A stretch of 64,000 nt of DNA from the NCBI GenBank assembly GCA_008711295.1, contig VUYV01000298.1, forward strand, positions 282,651-346,650, read 5' to 3'. Under the pieces are notes generated by a model, which was not told the DNA's origin, searched no databases, and worked only from the letters and a program-made list of their open reading frames with translations. Shown one piece after another: positions 1 to 14,000 of the stretch. The position numbers and the translations under genes are program-made. Source of the DNA: Anarhynchus alexandrinus (Eukaryota; Chordata; Aves; Charadriiformes; Charadriidae). Position 1 is the stretch's first letter. Each line of letters starts with the position of its first letter.

Positions 1-722
1 ATTGAAAAACAAACAAAAAAGAAGGCCCAAGAATCAGGAACCAAAAATGACTGTGCAAGCAAAACACACCCCCCAGCCCTCTGCCAGTTCCCTAATCGAG
101 TTTGCAACAGTCCTGTGAATAGCTGTGTCAACACAGCCAAGGAGACAAGGTGGAGACAGAAACTGTTTAAGCTGTTTTTCAGGGAAGCAGAGCCATCTGG
201 GGAACCAGAGCCCCTCAGGCTTCGAACGCAAGCTCTTTGGGAAGGTAGCTGTGTATCTGTTCTGTGTCTGGAAACGTGTCTTGCAGGGTGAATTTCTTCC
301 CCATAAGTCAGGTTTTTCAGAGCTGCTCCATCTAGCTGGTTTCTTTAATGTTTAATCAGCTGTCTTTATATAAAGACAGTTATCCTCTCTTCACCTCCTC
401 ATGTTAGATCATCTTCTCGCATCTTTTGTTACACCAAAAAGCTTGAAGCAGGTACAGTCTCTGGTGTCAGTGACAACAGCCCCAGGCTTCTAGGGTTGCC
501 AAAGCACCGGTGTGCCCTCTCTCCATCCCTCCCAGAGACCTGGAGCGGGCACGGGAGGGAAAAGAGCTGCTGCACTTGATCACACCTCTCTAACCTTCTG
601 CATCTAATCCTGCCATCACGTCTTAATCCAGATTTACAGACTACCCAGCACTGCCTCTATATCCCTCCAGCCCATACTAAAACAACTTACCCAAAATTAG
701 CCTGTTCAAACAGAGAATATGC

Positions 723-759
723 GGGGGGGGTGGGGGGAGAAATAAAAAAAAAAAAAAAA
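723..759. repeat. G-run and A-run
   Basis: Eight Gs, T, six Gs, then GAGAAAT and sixteen As. Simple low-complexity sequence. Confidence 0.95.
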
Positions 760-3148
760 GGAAGAAAAAAACACAACACCTCCCTGCAGTTTGGTGCACT
801 GCTCCCCAGGAGGTCACTTCACTCCCACCATCTGGTAGCAACAACGTCATCCAGAGCCTGAACTACCCCACACCTTCGTGATGACCCAGGCTGAAAAAAA
901 ATCTCTGCATTTTTTAAGCTGTGCAGTCGCTCACATACAGCTATTTTCCTCTCTCAGTGCTCCTATAGCGCTACACAGCCATGAAGCCCAAGAGGAGCAT
1001 TAACCATGCTAGTGCTAAGTAAGGGATTTCCTTCCATAACACAGTTACTTTCCCTAAAGGTATCTTATGGCTGTAAATGCTCACCTGAGTGTACCACCGC
1101 AAGGCATATTAGCAAATGTGTTTGTTATGTAAAGGATGATTTTCTTCAGAACACAAATGTATGCAATGAACTAATTGTAACTGATGTCTATACAAAAATG
1201 CCTTTCAGACACACAGGAAAAACATTCATCTTCAGTATCTGAGGTTTAACTCAGATAAGGAAGAAAGGGAAAATGTTGTAAACTGAGGGCAGGGGGAAGC
1301 AGTGAGTTGAACCACTCCATTTCCAACTAACTCAGCTTCTGGTAATGGTGCATGTCATGGAGTTGGATTTATATATGAGTCAAAGTAATTCCTTTTATTT
1401 CTCAGCAAGGTTCCACCTACACTTCCTGTACTCTTAAGTATACCCGAAGCATGCTCAAACTTTTAGGTTAAGTTTGCGTTAGGTTTCAACAGGTGCGATC
1501 TTGATCCCGACAGTCCCAAATCCACAAAGCACAGTAGGCGAAAGTCTGGCTCCCACGCAGGCAAAAAAACCTGCCCGAGTTACCTGCTCTGCTGGAAAGG
1601 GACAAAAACCTGACAATTAATAAATGTTAATCGGAGCCTGCAGAGACCCAGAATAGGCAGGGTTTCCCTCAGAAACATTTAGCTTTGTTAAGGCTATTTC
1701 CTGAATGAATATTTGAGGAAGGCATATCCAGTGACATTTTGTTCTAAGAGCCAACTGTAAAATTAAAAATAGTTATAATGTATAAAGCACAATATGGCTC
1801 AAACTCCAAAAATAAACCAAGTGTTTTAAGCAGCTCATGCTTGATGCCTCTCAGACAGCTCACCATTCCGTGCATTAACTTGCAATAAGTTGTAGGGAAA
1901 GATGGGTCACCCAGAAAGAGCGCGAAAATCCACTTACACCATGAAACACCAGCTAAACACTAACAAGTAGCTGAAAATTGGATAACTGTCATACAGGCAC
2001 GCAGTCTGCCCCAGTAGGAATACTTACACCCATATGCCAAAAAGGAAGCATAGGAGACTTTTAAAAGCCTTATCTCCCCTTGTGCACACTTAAACTGCTC
2101 GCTGCCTTCAGCCTTCCCCTGCTCCAGCCAGCAGCCACCGAGCTCTGCCTTGCCACTGCCCTGCCTCACATCTTTTACGTATTTCCCAAGTATCATCATT
2201 CACCTGATACTCTTTGGACAGATGAAAGAGCCTCAAGCACAATAATGTTGACAAAACTGTTTTCTTGCTTGTTCATTGAACAAATAGCCATTTAATTCCT
2301 GAACGTAGTTCTTTCTACCTTATATTTACTTAAAAAAAAATAATATCAATTTCTAGGCAGAAAGCAGATGCATATTGCACCCAGGGAGGTTCAGAACACA
2401 GCTATTTTGCTGAAAGCTCTTGAAAAATATTAACAAAAGCCCCTCTGTCCCCATTTTCCTAGAGAAAGTGGGTAGAGTAGAGAAGGTCTGGAACAGAAAC
2501 AGATCCTTTTATCTCCCAGTACCAGCTCTGTTTGCCAGCTGCAACAATGATAGCACTGAACCGGGATTTCTCTAGGAGAATTACGGCATCACACTTCAGG
2601 CACAATTCTGCGAGCAATCCCATCTAGCAACCTTCAAATGAGATGGAGGGCTGGCACAACTGGGCTGTTAAGCGAAGTTTACTTTGCAAGTACATTAAGC
2701 CCTCCTCTGCAGGGGGCTCAGCAGAGGAGCCAAGCTCACATCCTTACCCCACACAGGAGGAGCAAGTCCTTAAACTCATCAAGCACGTTGATGCTGCCCA
2801 CAGTGGGGAGTTTTGGCTGCCTGCCCTATAGTTGTTAGAGCAGAATGCCATTTCCCCTTGCACTCACTGTATAAAGGCATACGGGTGCCTGGCCATCAGG
2901 CAGATCATCCCCCTGAGTGGCATGCAGCACCTCCGTTTCGCCACGGACGGCAAACTCTAAGCAGTATTGATCTCGCAAACAAAACTCAGGCAAGTTGCAT
3001 GCTTTCACACATTGCCAGGACTGCTAATGACATCGCACAATAACAAAAAGCCTCTGCAGGACATATATATTACAGCTCAGCCTCGAATTTATAACCTGAA
3101 AATTAAAACAGCATGAAAATCCATTTAACTGCTAATTACTTAGACTAG

Positions 3149-3760
3149 TCGCGTTGCACAGTAGATCTGCTCACCAAATACAGCATACGGTACAGAGAGT
3201 CGCCGGCTCTCCCAGCGCTTTCGTTCTTGAGTTTACGGTTAACTCTCCAAAGAGCCGACATCGCTGGAAAGACAGTATTGCCAGAGCCGTCACTCAGCTA
3301 GGACGAAAATCCCAGCTCTCCACATATTCAGCTGATCCGAAAGGCTTTCCCACTCCAGACAGATACTCCGTGCTGCCTACTTGGCACACAACACAGAAGA
3401 CGCCTGCATTTTAATACGGAAGGGCAGTGACCATATTTCTCTAAGCAAAGCCTTTCCGCATGTGTCATTTGCCGCTGGCCTCGTTCGCTCACCACATCAG
3501 CTGGAATTAAGAGCCGGCTACCAGGCAAAGCTGAGAACTCAGCGCTGCTTTTCATAGACTCGTTAAGAGAAAAACTTCAGCAGAGAGGCTGAAATGCAGC
3601 AAGGCGGAGGTGAAGGCAGCCCGGGAATATAAATGTCTGTTGCCTGTGGCTGAGCATGAGCCGATTGGCTACGAACGGCACTGCCGAAGAATATTAAACA
3701 TCTGAAGGGACAGAGGCACAGAATTAAAAGAACTTAAAAAAGCCAGTTACGCGACTAGAA
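3149..3760. promoter_or_regulatory. CpG-rich intronic block, candidate regulatory element
   Basis: By hand count about 31 CpGs lie in roughly 600 bp at near 48% GC, close to random expectation, while neighbouring intron shows about 6 per 600 bp. It includes CGCGTTGC, GTCGCCGGC, TCGTTCGC and CCGATTGGCTACGAACGG. The ATTGG at 3664-3668 is a CCAAT box on the minus strand and TATAAAT lies at 3628-3634. Candidate unmethylated enhancer or internal promoter; the call is inference. Confidence 0.35.
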
Positions 3761-4771
3761 AACCTACCCCTCAAATCCCTGTTTTAATCCTTTCACATCT
3801 ATTGCAACACGTCGAAGGTTTTGAGACTTAATTCTGGTCTTGAATAATGCTGCAGAGAGAAGACGACCTATTTTCTCTGAAAAATACCTCTAAATGGTAT
3901 AAGCATGTACACACACAGCCCATTACAGCATGCTCCCCTAAGCACAACTGCTGCAAGGTAATTAGCTTTCATTTCAAGAGGCAGATGTCTTTAATTAGAA
4001 ACAGGCAGAAATGAGTGTCCTGCAGTATTTTAACTGATGATGGCTTTTAAAACACATCCCCAATCAAATTCAAAGGAGCATTACAGGAAAAAACATGCAC
4101 AAAGACTGCTCTTGAGATACAACACAACACCTATCTTAGCCTTTGGTAACCTGCAACACTAAGCACTCACATATATAATCAGTTTTCAGAGCACTTCCTT
4201 TGAACCTCGATTTATTCTACAATATTTAAAAGGCCAAAACAGTCAGGTCACCACAGATACAAGTAACCATTTAAGAAATTACTCTGGTATGAAATGTTCC
4301 CGATATTCTGTAGAACTGGAGAATGGCAGATGGGGGTATCATCTAGATCTCATAAACAGCCTGAAATTTGACTTCACATGCTAGATGAAAACAAGCCTGA
4401 AGAGGTGGCACAGAGCAGGCTTCCCTTTCCCCTGCTCTCCTCCTCTGGGCTCCCACACAAAATGGCGAGAGAAGGGAAAGTCGGGAGCCCACCCCAGAGC
4501 AGAAACAAGCGGGAGCACAACTCAGGCCACTGCCAGTTGCATGCCTTAAAGGAAGAGTTGCACCCAAAAAGCGTACCTACTTGCTACTGTTTACATAGAT
4601 TTCAACCCAAGAGACACCGTACCTAAGAGGGCTGGCTGACACTGGGAAGGCACCACAAAATTAGATAGGGAGCGAGTCCAAAGAACAACAGCTATCCCAC
4701 ACCACTGCACCTCAAGCCACCTTGGAAATGGGTTTCTAGTATTTTATCGGAATAGTTCTACAAGCATCCCA

Positions 4772-4905
4772 TCTTTAGGATATACAGAAGATAAGATTTT
4801 CNGGCATCCCATTTTTGCTTATAATTATGATTGCTTCGATAATAGTGATGGAGAAGTAAACTCCGTGTTATCAGGTCTTTAGGATATACAGAAGATAAGA
4901 TTTTC
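4772..4905 (+). repeat. 30-bp direct duplication flanking an N
   Basis: The 30-nt string beginning TCTTTAGGATATACAGAAGA occurs at 4772-4801 and again, perfectly, at 4876-4905. The ambiguous base N is at 4802, immediately after the first copy. Confidence 0.97.
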
Positions 4906-7902
4906 AGAAAAGGGAGGAATCCTCAGAGCTACTGGTGAACCCTTCAAATCCTTCATCACCATCAACAGCTTGGAGGCTTTTGCAGATTAAGAAACAAATG
5001 CACCACTACTAAGGAAACACACACCCACGTGCACACATGCTGGTCTGGGGGAAGGGAACAGACAGCTGGGAAGGAGGAGGAGGAGAAGGGAAGACACATT
5101 CGAGTACCTCCTGTGTTACACATCCACCTATTCACCTACATGATAAAATTCAGGTAAGTCTGAAGGGGCCCAAGCCCAGCTTTTGGTAGGATTTCACACA
5201 GCTTACCTTCATAAAAAGCCTACCCAGCTTGTGCTACCAGAGTGGCTGAAGGAGAGCTGCAGCGCTGCGTTCCTCTCCTTTTCCCATGAATTATTAACTC
5301 TCCCCTAGGATCGCTTTGCTGGCTGGACAGCCGGGACGTTTCCTTGGAGAAGCTCAGAGCTCTTCTCCTCTGCAGCACTCTGCGGGCATCAGCAGACCAC
5401 CAGCACCACAGTGCAGAGCGGTGGTGTATGCAGGATTAAGCCCTGCCTGAGGATCATGCTATCGCAAGGCAAAAGGCAACCCAAACGCTATTTTCGGATC
5501 TTCAGCTGCTGATGCTGCATCTGTACTGAAAGAAGAGGAACTCTGCATTTAGCTGGGAGGCTCCAGCATAGTTTAACTGGATTTCCTCTGCTGCCCAGCG
5601 GTGAATGGATAAGAGTGCTCCTGCCCTGCTTTTGCCAAGAAGGGCAGAAAATAAAGTCTCCCCTGAACACCATCCGAGGGAGGCTGGAAGCTGTGGCAGT
5701 AATGGCGATACAGGGTAACATGCCCCTCCTGGTAGTATGAGGGCAGAGTGTTTCACTTGCCACGTACAAAAATAACCCGTGTAAAACAGCGCTGAGGACA
5801 TCAGCTTAATCTTCTGCGCCATAATCCTAGGCGCATGGAAAGGTGTGGCAGTGCATGGACAGGAAAACGCCTTTGCTTTTTTCCCCACCCCACCAGCCGG
5901 GTGGCAATTTTCCATGGAAAAACACATGTTGCAGACTCCTTACTCCCCATGCAGATTGGCTTTAAAAGCAACAGGATTAGGAAAACCCTCCTGTTGATTG
6001 AGCTTTTTTAGGTTAGGGGTTTTTTTCCCCATTGCTGTTGCCTTTAAAAATTAGCGTGTAATTAGCAATCATCCCCACCACTGCATACTGGAATTCTCTA
6101 TAGGAGTTGCAAAATAATTTGGGGGTTTCTGCACCTTTCCTTAAGGAGGAAACACAAAGAAAGCCCACTTAGTACAGAGCTCTTCTAGGTGAGCAGGGAC
6201 AGTGGCATTCATGAGTTTGCCAAATTGAGCACACTGTATATATACTATATGTACAAGTGTGCTGCCGTTTTTATGGAAAACCGTTTCAAGCAGTTTGTCC
6301 CATAACAAACAGAATGTGAAGTAAAATGCCTCACTCACCTCTATATCACACAAACAAGACATTTTTCTGAATTTTAAAAGAAAACGTACTAAAGACAACA
6401 TGTCATTTGCAGAAAGACAGATTTTCCTCTCGTTGGAAACCAAGGTTTGTTAGAGTTACAAGTTACTCTTCCAATATAAGAATATTAAGTATTAGAGCTG
6501 CTAATGCACATTTCTCAGTTTAACTAAATCTGTTGAGCCACAAGGCTAATCATGTAATCCTTACGCCTTGCTTCAGGCAATTATAGCTCTGAAGATCCAG
6601 GAGGCAAGATGCAAAACGGAACCCCACAGCCTGTCGCATGGTTCAGAAATAGAAAACTATGGAAAACACAGCAAGAACGTTTATTCCCCAAGCAGCTGTG
6701 CGTTATGCTTGGTGGTCTTCCACAGCTTCAGCGTTTAACAGAAGAGACTCCTTTCAGAGCATGTGCAAATCCCACATGTTTACAGTTAAAAATCCCAAAG
6801 TATCAACAAACACTTCCACTTACTCAAGAAGAAATTCTTTGTACTTACAAGAAGAAGTCCTGTAATAAAGCCTGGAAGCAAACTCTAAGAGTAATCACCT
6901 CTGCATGGAAGTTCTGCATATACTTCGTGCATAGGAATGTTTCCTCTTATCTGACTTCCACTGTCTGGCTATCAAAGACAAAACTGCAGGCTAGCATGAC
7001 ATGAGAGATCAGGAAACAAGAGGCCAGGGTCTTTTCCTTCCTTTTGCTACAGTGACGAGTAGAATAGCACAGGCACCAGTTCAGAGCTCACTCTAACACA
7101 TTTTAGTTAAAACAAGAGCTGAGAAAAAACACACCTATACATAAGCACAGACTGAGTGATATCTGATACTCATGAGATCATGTATTCCGTAGAAAAATAG
7201 CTGTAAGCTCTCACCATCACATATGCAACAAATACCTAAAAGCAATCAGTGCCTTCAAAATAACCTCAGTTGATTCTGCCACAAAATCCACTAATCATCA
7301 CGCCTTATGGTGTGTAAAGCTCCCCAGCACCAGAGCAAGTGCAAACTACCAACCACTGCGAAACCCATCCCTTAATAGATGGCAATTAGCAATCCATTTG
7401 CACAACCTCTTAGCTATAATTGGAGAGTTTTGCTTCAATTTAAGGTAGATTGGCTATAATTAGTTTGCGTTTAAAAACTAGCATGTGCGCTATGCTATTG
7501 ATTTAAGGAAATACTGTTTAACTTACATTCCTCCTATGCCTAGAAATCAATAAAGAGTAAGAAATTGTAATAATCCACCTGATCTTTTGGTTTAGCTGAC
7601 CTGCTCTGGTGAAGGAGGTGATAAACCGGGCCGTTTAAAATCTATGTGGGAATATTATCACGAGATACTGAAGATGTGAACCAACCCTGGAAAAAGGCTA
7701 TTAGTCTTGCTTAAGAGGTAGCCATGTGCCATAATCAAAGCTGTAATTTGTTACATTCAATATCATCCGTAAACACCTTAAAAGTAAGATTAACATTTTC
7801 CCAGGAAAGATGCTTTAATCGTGTGCAGCTGTAAAGTCAGCACATCAGCTGTGAGCGCACTGCGCTTTCGCTCCTTGTCATGTGAAAATGAAACTTTCTC
7901 AC

Positions 7903-8006
7903 CTTGCTCATCTTATCGGCCTCATCAGATGACTCCAAGTCTTGTGCTTCTGCCTCTTCTGGAGCTGTCTCAACAGAGCTGTCTCCGTCGCCGCAAAGCG
8001 AGTGCC
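7903..8006 (-). CDS. TIAM1: TIAM1 exon E12: acidic linker between PDZ and DH
   Basis: 104 nt, phase 1 in and 0 out, encoding GHSLCGDGDSSVETAPEEAE followed by AQDLESSDEADKMSK. The acceptor is TCTCAGCAG and the donor is AAG/GTGAGA. It matches the human GHSLC...SSAETAPEE...DLESSDE block closely enough to identify it, although linkers evolve fast and it is only 35 residues. The acidic, Ser-rich character fits a disordered connector ahead of the catalytic DH domain. No further coding exon was recognised in the remaining 7.9 kb to the left, so the following exon and DH-PH exons should lie beyond position 1. Confidence 0.92.
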
Positions 8007-11000
8007 CTGCTGAGATTGAGATGTGTGTGAAAACCCAACCATAATTTCTGAAAATTCAAAAAGCTGGGCGCAACAGACATGGAGTTCCCACGGAGGGCCA
8101 GGCCCCATCTTGCACACAAGTACATGCCAGCGAGACGTTATGCCAGAGGCAATCAATGACCTCAAAGGACTACCTCGGTTTACAGCAGGGGCCAGGTCTA
8201 ACTACAGGTGTAAAAATAAACAGGTTATGGCCAGACACATTATTTAGTTGGAAACTACAAAAGCCGATTCAGAGATAAGGCTAAAATGCCACATTTAAAT
8301 TCTTATGTTTATTATTAATTTCTTGGCTGGCAACCAATTGCCTACCTTTATACTTCAGTGGTTTCAAATGGAAACTGCAGTATGTGAGTGGGCAGGCTGT
8401 GCCAAGAAACAAGCCTTGATCGGCTCTTCCTCCAAGTTAAGTCAAACGTGATGACTTTAAATTGCTTGCAGTTTTGGCCTAACACACCCACTACTGAGTT
8501 TCGATGTTGATTTTTAAGGAAACAAAGCAGGTTTTAGGAGCCTGTTACATTAACTGAAAATTAAATTTCATTTCCACCAGTATATGGCAACAACCCCTAC
8601 GCCTTAGCATTCTTCTAGAGACTATGTTGTTGATACAGCTAATAACTACTTTGCAACTTCTTGTAGTAAATGATGAATTACCTGCAAGAGACAAAAGAGC
8701 AGAACTAATCCCAGCCTAAAATCTCTGTGCACAAATAACTTTTTTCGGGATCTCATTCCCTGACTCAAATAGCTGTAAGACACAGTATTACCACACCTTA
8801 GCCAGTCTTCACAGAAAAACAGATTTCATATACTTTCAACTTCTAGATATGGCAAATTATAATGACCAGTGATGGAATGAACTCTGCCAGGAAACTCCTG
8901 CATGCCTCAATTGAACTTCAAGCCGACATAAAAAGATGCTTTACAGCAGCTGAATCCACACGCTAATTCCTTTTACCTTTCCCCTCTGCTCCTCTCAACC
9001 TCATAAGGACGAGATTTTTCTGCAGTGTCACTCCTGGGGCTGGATGGGGAAGGGTGGTTTCTGAGTACACCTCCCTGCCCACATCCTGCCACACGAACAT
9101 GACAGTGAATGTCCCACCAGGGACTATACCCTTTATTCTGTTACATTTATTCTTCAGGTAATGCAGAAAAACATCATCGAAGTTCAATGGATACAGCAAC
9201 ACAGAAAAATCTCTGCTTTTTAAAACCCAAGACTCAACGGCCTGTATTGGCATTAGGTTTGGTTGTGTTGTTAGCACGCAGCATTTAAATGTTTTGGTGG
9301 AAAACCAAATAGAAAATTTTTCAAACCAGTGTTTTTTTTTCATTTGCTAGCCCTACAAACAGAAGCAGCCCAACAGCACGCTATCACGTTGTCAGCACCC
9401 AGTGGTCCAGCAGCCATGCCCTCCGATTCGCTACTTAATTGAAACATGGACAGTTTACAAAGATTAACAGTGATTTAGCACATCAGATGCAGCACCATTT
9501 CTATGTTAGTCCCATGCTGACTCTCCTGTTACTTGCTATTTTTCAATTAGACATTTCAATTTAGGTAAGTCACGTATATTTTTCTATAAGAAGCATTTGG
9601 CTAGATAGCAACGCTGTGAGTAAAAAGGCCACAGTAATGATAACACGCATCTGTCATACTGATATATTTCAGTATGGCCAAAAAGGCTATAATAGCGTGG
9701 ATTGTCTTTTTAATTCAGATAAAATGGCAGGCTGCTTTCAAAATCAAGAGATTGGGGGGGAAGGGGGAAAGGTGATTACACACATCTAGTATATTTGCTT
9801 ATATTTATACTGGACTAAAATATGTTTCATGATATAGAAATTATAGTCTCTAAGAAATATGTTTCCTAAATGAATAAGAAAATTAAATTCTGCTGCCCCT
9901 TTGTTGCAATTGAAAAGGCACTGCTCTTCTTCCAAGGAGTTTTATGTTAACGCACAATGTCGGTTCTCAAACACGTCCTAGGTAAGGTTCTCTGCATCAA
10001 GACTGAGGGCGGAGATCCAGGTCTGGGTTCCTCAGCACCCGACTTTCAGCGGCTGTTCTTGCAAGCTTTCAGCCACAATTACCAAAAACAATTTGCACGA
10101 CTATACAAGATTTCCACTTTGCTGAGTCTGGAAAAAAATTGGAAAAATTTTTGGTATTTTTTGGTATTCAGAAATCTGGAAATAAATTCAGAACATATTC
10201 TGTGTACTGGGATGGAGCTAAATTGGACATCAAATTAAATGAAAAGGACAGAAAAGGTAGTTCACAGCTGAGCTTCTGGAAGACATGCCTTTCTTCTGAA
10301 AAGATGGGGTTTACATTTTAAAAAGATGTGCCTTCAGGGGTTATTTAGCAACACAAAATCTATTTAAAGAAGTGTTTTTTCTGTAAGAAGTTATGTTTTC
10401 TGAGCCTTGCCCAGATTTTATCAACCTGGACTATCAGCTTTCAGGTCTCTCTATTAATGTGTGAAAAAATTCTTAAAACCCTTAAGCTATCCATTGAAAA
10501 ATAAGAGCAAAAATGTGCTATGTGTCATAATTTGTTTTGGGCAGTCTATGTTTTTTCACTACAATTAATTTCCCATTATAAGCTGTGTGAAATACATCCT
10601 ACAGCTGTTTCTCACCCTAAGCCAAGGCAAATAATGTCTGTTTGGGGGTTTTGGCTTTTGCTTTTAAGCTACCACTTTTTCTTTTCCTGTATATTAAAAC
10701 ACCACTTAATCTGTTTCCTGCAGTATAAACACTTTTACCCAGCAGACAGCAATCTTTCACTTATGCCTTAATGAGCAGTCACACAGTACATGTGCTCAGG
10801 GTATTTCTAATGTCTAAAGCTGCCAAAGCCAATGTCGACTTTAGCAGGTTTATCTGGTGGTAGTTAAACACAGGCAATCAGTTCAATAATGCCGCACGTT
10901 CCTGCGTTTTAATACCTTCCAGTTACCGTCCCATTTCTGTCAGGTTCATTACAGCATTTTATTTTTCCCCTGTAAATCTTTATTTAGCTGTGCAAGGAGC

Positions 11001-14000
11001 TCTGAGGACAATGTGCTCGTTTCCTTCTGCAGCACCTGAACGCTGCCCCAACCCCTACCATTTGGTAGGGACGATAGCCTGTGGGCTTCACTTGACATTA
11101 AGGAATTAGAAAGGGAAATCCAAAAAGCAGCAGGAAAAGGGGGTCAAATCCACGTGGCCACCAGCACAGATGGAGGTCGCACGAGCTCCCAAGTTGCCTC
11201 AGCAGTGTAATATCCGTGACATTGCGACTAATGTCCATTAAATAACTCCTACTTATGGTTAGAACTAACAATGTAAAAGGAAGCCTTATGTCATTGGAGT
11301 AAAGGTGCTGGGGCTTAAAGGCCTGGAGAATCACGTAAAGCCTAAGCACCATGCCAACACTTGGCTAAAATTTTCCACGGGTGCTGCTTCCAATTTGCAG
11401 GGCTGCTGTCTCTCGAAATTTTAATGAGACTGCCACAATATTTGGTACTGCTCTTACAGCCCGCTTCTTGGTGCCAGATTATTTGCTTTTTAATGCAGTG
11501 GAAATAAATATTCTTGGCCAAGCCCTTTCAGCTGTGGTGCAAAGCTCAGAAGCGCGCATCCTACTAACACAAAAAGCAGCATACAAATCAGAAAACCCCC
11601 CATGTTCATACTTTTAGCATCACGATGCCTTAATTCCTGAGTACGTGGAACTGGCAATACTGAATTTAGTCCCCTCAACGGCAGCAACAGGGAAGTGCTG
11701 GCGAGGGCAGCCCATCTGAGCTCAAACCGCAGAAGAAATATGGACCGGACAGAATGTGACTACCCCGGCTGAATCCCAGCCAAGACACTGGGGTGTCTGT
11801 GCTCCTGCGAGAAATGCTGCGAAGGTTTCAGCGGCCAAGTGCTCTCAGTGCCTCACGTTGGACTGTAGTCTTAAAAGAAAAGAGTATCACTCACTTGGGC
11901 AGTTCAACACCAATTCCTCAAACAGAAAGTGTCATTTCAAAATGCTGCTTGGGAATGGCCCCGTTATGAAAATGGGTTACCTTTCAGAAAAGACTCTGTC
12001 ATTAAACAGAACAATTTTCATACATACTGTCTCTCAGATTAGATTTTTATTTGAGACAAAATTTCGCCTATAAATCCCCAATAAAAAAGGTAAGTATGCA
12101 TTTTTTTCTTTTTTAGAAGAATTCTGGTTAGCTTTGAAACACTGAAACATGAAAGAAGGAAACATCGTTTTTACACTGTTCCACTGGGAAATCCCACAGA
12201 GTTGCAAACTTCTCCAAAGCCCTGTAAAACTGAGCTACAACTATTACAATTTCAGTCAACCAAGCTACCAAAGAACAGTATAGGAACCAACTGGGAAACT
12301 CTGCTTTTCCTGGAGAGCTACAGAACAAGCCCCGTAAATCTCTTTTCTTTTCGAAAGAGCCCTATTGCTTCTCTTTCCATTTCAACAAGGTAATAAATTT
12401 CAGAAATATAGAAAAATCCATGCTGAATGTCATTCAATTCATTCACTCGTCTTGGGAAAAATGCAGATTCAATGAAACCTTCCCTGTAGCAGCTGTACCA
12501 CGGTCACTTTTCACCCTCCCCAGGTCAGAAGCCTAGTCAGACACTTGTAATATGCTTGAGTAGCCCCTTTGGCATACACAGGAGTTTTCATAGACGTAAA
12601 AATTAAGCATGTGCGCAGGGACCTTGGAAACCAGGGACATTGAGATCAGAAGAAACAGCCTTTTCTTCTGCAAGTGGCGTGCCGCAGCCTCGGGCTGGCG
12701 GAGCCGGCAGGGGGAGCGACAACCCAGCAAGAATATTAGGATTAGAAAGGATGGGAGCAGGTATGCTTACTGCAGCTAAAATGGGAAGGGTCGGAAACCC
12801 AAAGCCGCAGCGCAAAAACTAACGTGCTAATAGCCACGCTGCTTATTTCAACAGAGCTCAGGCAGACTGTAGGAAAGCCAGGAATGAGACCTCTGAACGC
12901 AATTCTGCCCGAGGCAACATCCTTGAGCTTTGGCTTTTAAGCTTTTAGAAAATAGATCTCGGGAACAACAGTTCTGCATGTCTCTCATTAATTATATGCA
13001 AGACCCTCAGATTGCTGCTGCAGTAAATGCCCCTGGAATTGTTAAATCAAGCAATGAATGATAACAATACTTTTTAACATGCTACAAAAGGTATGAAATT
13101 AGTCATCTGCCTCAGGAAAATAACCCTGAAGAAATTAAGGTTACTGTTAGTCTCAGCTTGTTCTGAAATCCAAATTACTTAGCCTAAGGGAACCTGTGAT
13201 AGGACGAGGATGGAATGAAAAATAATGGCCATTCTTACAGTGCAACTTTGTTTTTGGTCTTTAGAGCGTGTGTTTAACTTCAGCCTCTGGTTCTCCTGCC
13301 TTTTGAATGACAACATAATAGACTCCCTAAAAATACCTACCCGCTTCATATCTAGAAGATTAATATACCCATTCAAAACAGGGGTGTACTTTCTTTTTTA
13401 TCATTCATACATTCTGCACGGTGATTTATATGGCTCTCAGTTATCCCTGCAGAGTTATCCCTCATGCTAGAGGTCTCCAAAATACAGGAGCATGCAAAGC
13501 CTAAACCTCAGAAACTCTACCCCAGAGTAAAAAAAGGTAGTGAATTGTGGGGAGACCACAAACAAATACGGATACTGTTCCCCACTCCCGTTCCCAAATC
13601 CCCTACTAATAACAAAACATCTCCTTTATGATTTTGGGGAGAAGCAAAGCTGTGTTTCCAGGTTTCTGACTCTCATTCCCTGGATTGAGTGGAGCAGGTT
13701 GGGGAGACAAAACACTCCTCGTGGGGAGAGGAGACAGCTCTCATTGAGCCTTTTCGGCAATAAGGAAAACATGCTGCAGGGCTCCAGACAGAATGAGGGC
13801 TAGTCCTTCTCAACCAGATTTATGCAGACCGCATTAGCAGGAGTGAAGACTGAAAGCCAGGAAAAACAATAGATGAAAGGAACAAAACTTGTGGCTCTGC
13901 AAGCCCGATGCAGCACAAATTCCTAGGGGAAAGTATATATCATACCCAAGATGATATTTTTCACATCAGTTAGAGATATAAAATCAAAGGTCATTTCAAG

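Larger units (their letters stand above)
1..7902 (-). other. TIAM1 intron 3' of E12 (part)
   Basis: Follows donor GTGAGA of E12. No DH-domain exon was recognised on the minus strand. Contents: a G8/G6 run followed by a 16-nt A run (723-759), a CpG-rich block (3149-3760), a 30-bp direct duplication around an N (4772-4905) and an AT-rich block with many TAAT cores (7380-7530). Confidence 0.8.

Noticed and set aside
5502..5927. 141-codon minus-strand open frame in the TIAM1 sense direction
   Set aside because: Checked as a possible DH-domain exon. The translation shows no DH or linker motif of TIAM1 and is Cys/Pro-rich, typical of chance.
1..7902. Search for DH-domain exons of TIAM1
   Set aside because: Blocks such as the ERTYVKDL and LIKPIQRILKYP motifs of DH domains were not found on the minus strand; those exons appear to be outside the window.
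7908..8165. 85-codon minus-strand frame over E12
   Set aside because: Shadow of E12 in the wrong frame; the correct frame gives GHSLC...ESSDEA.
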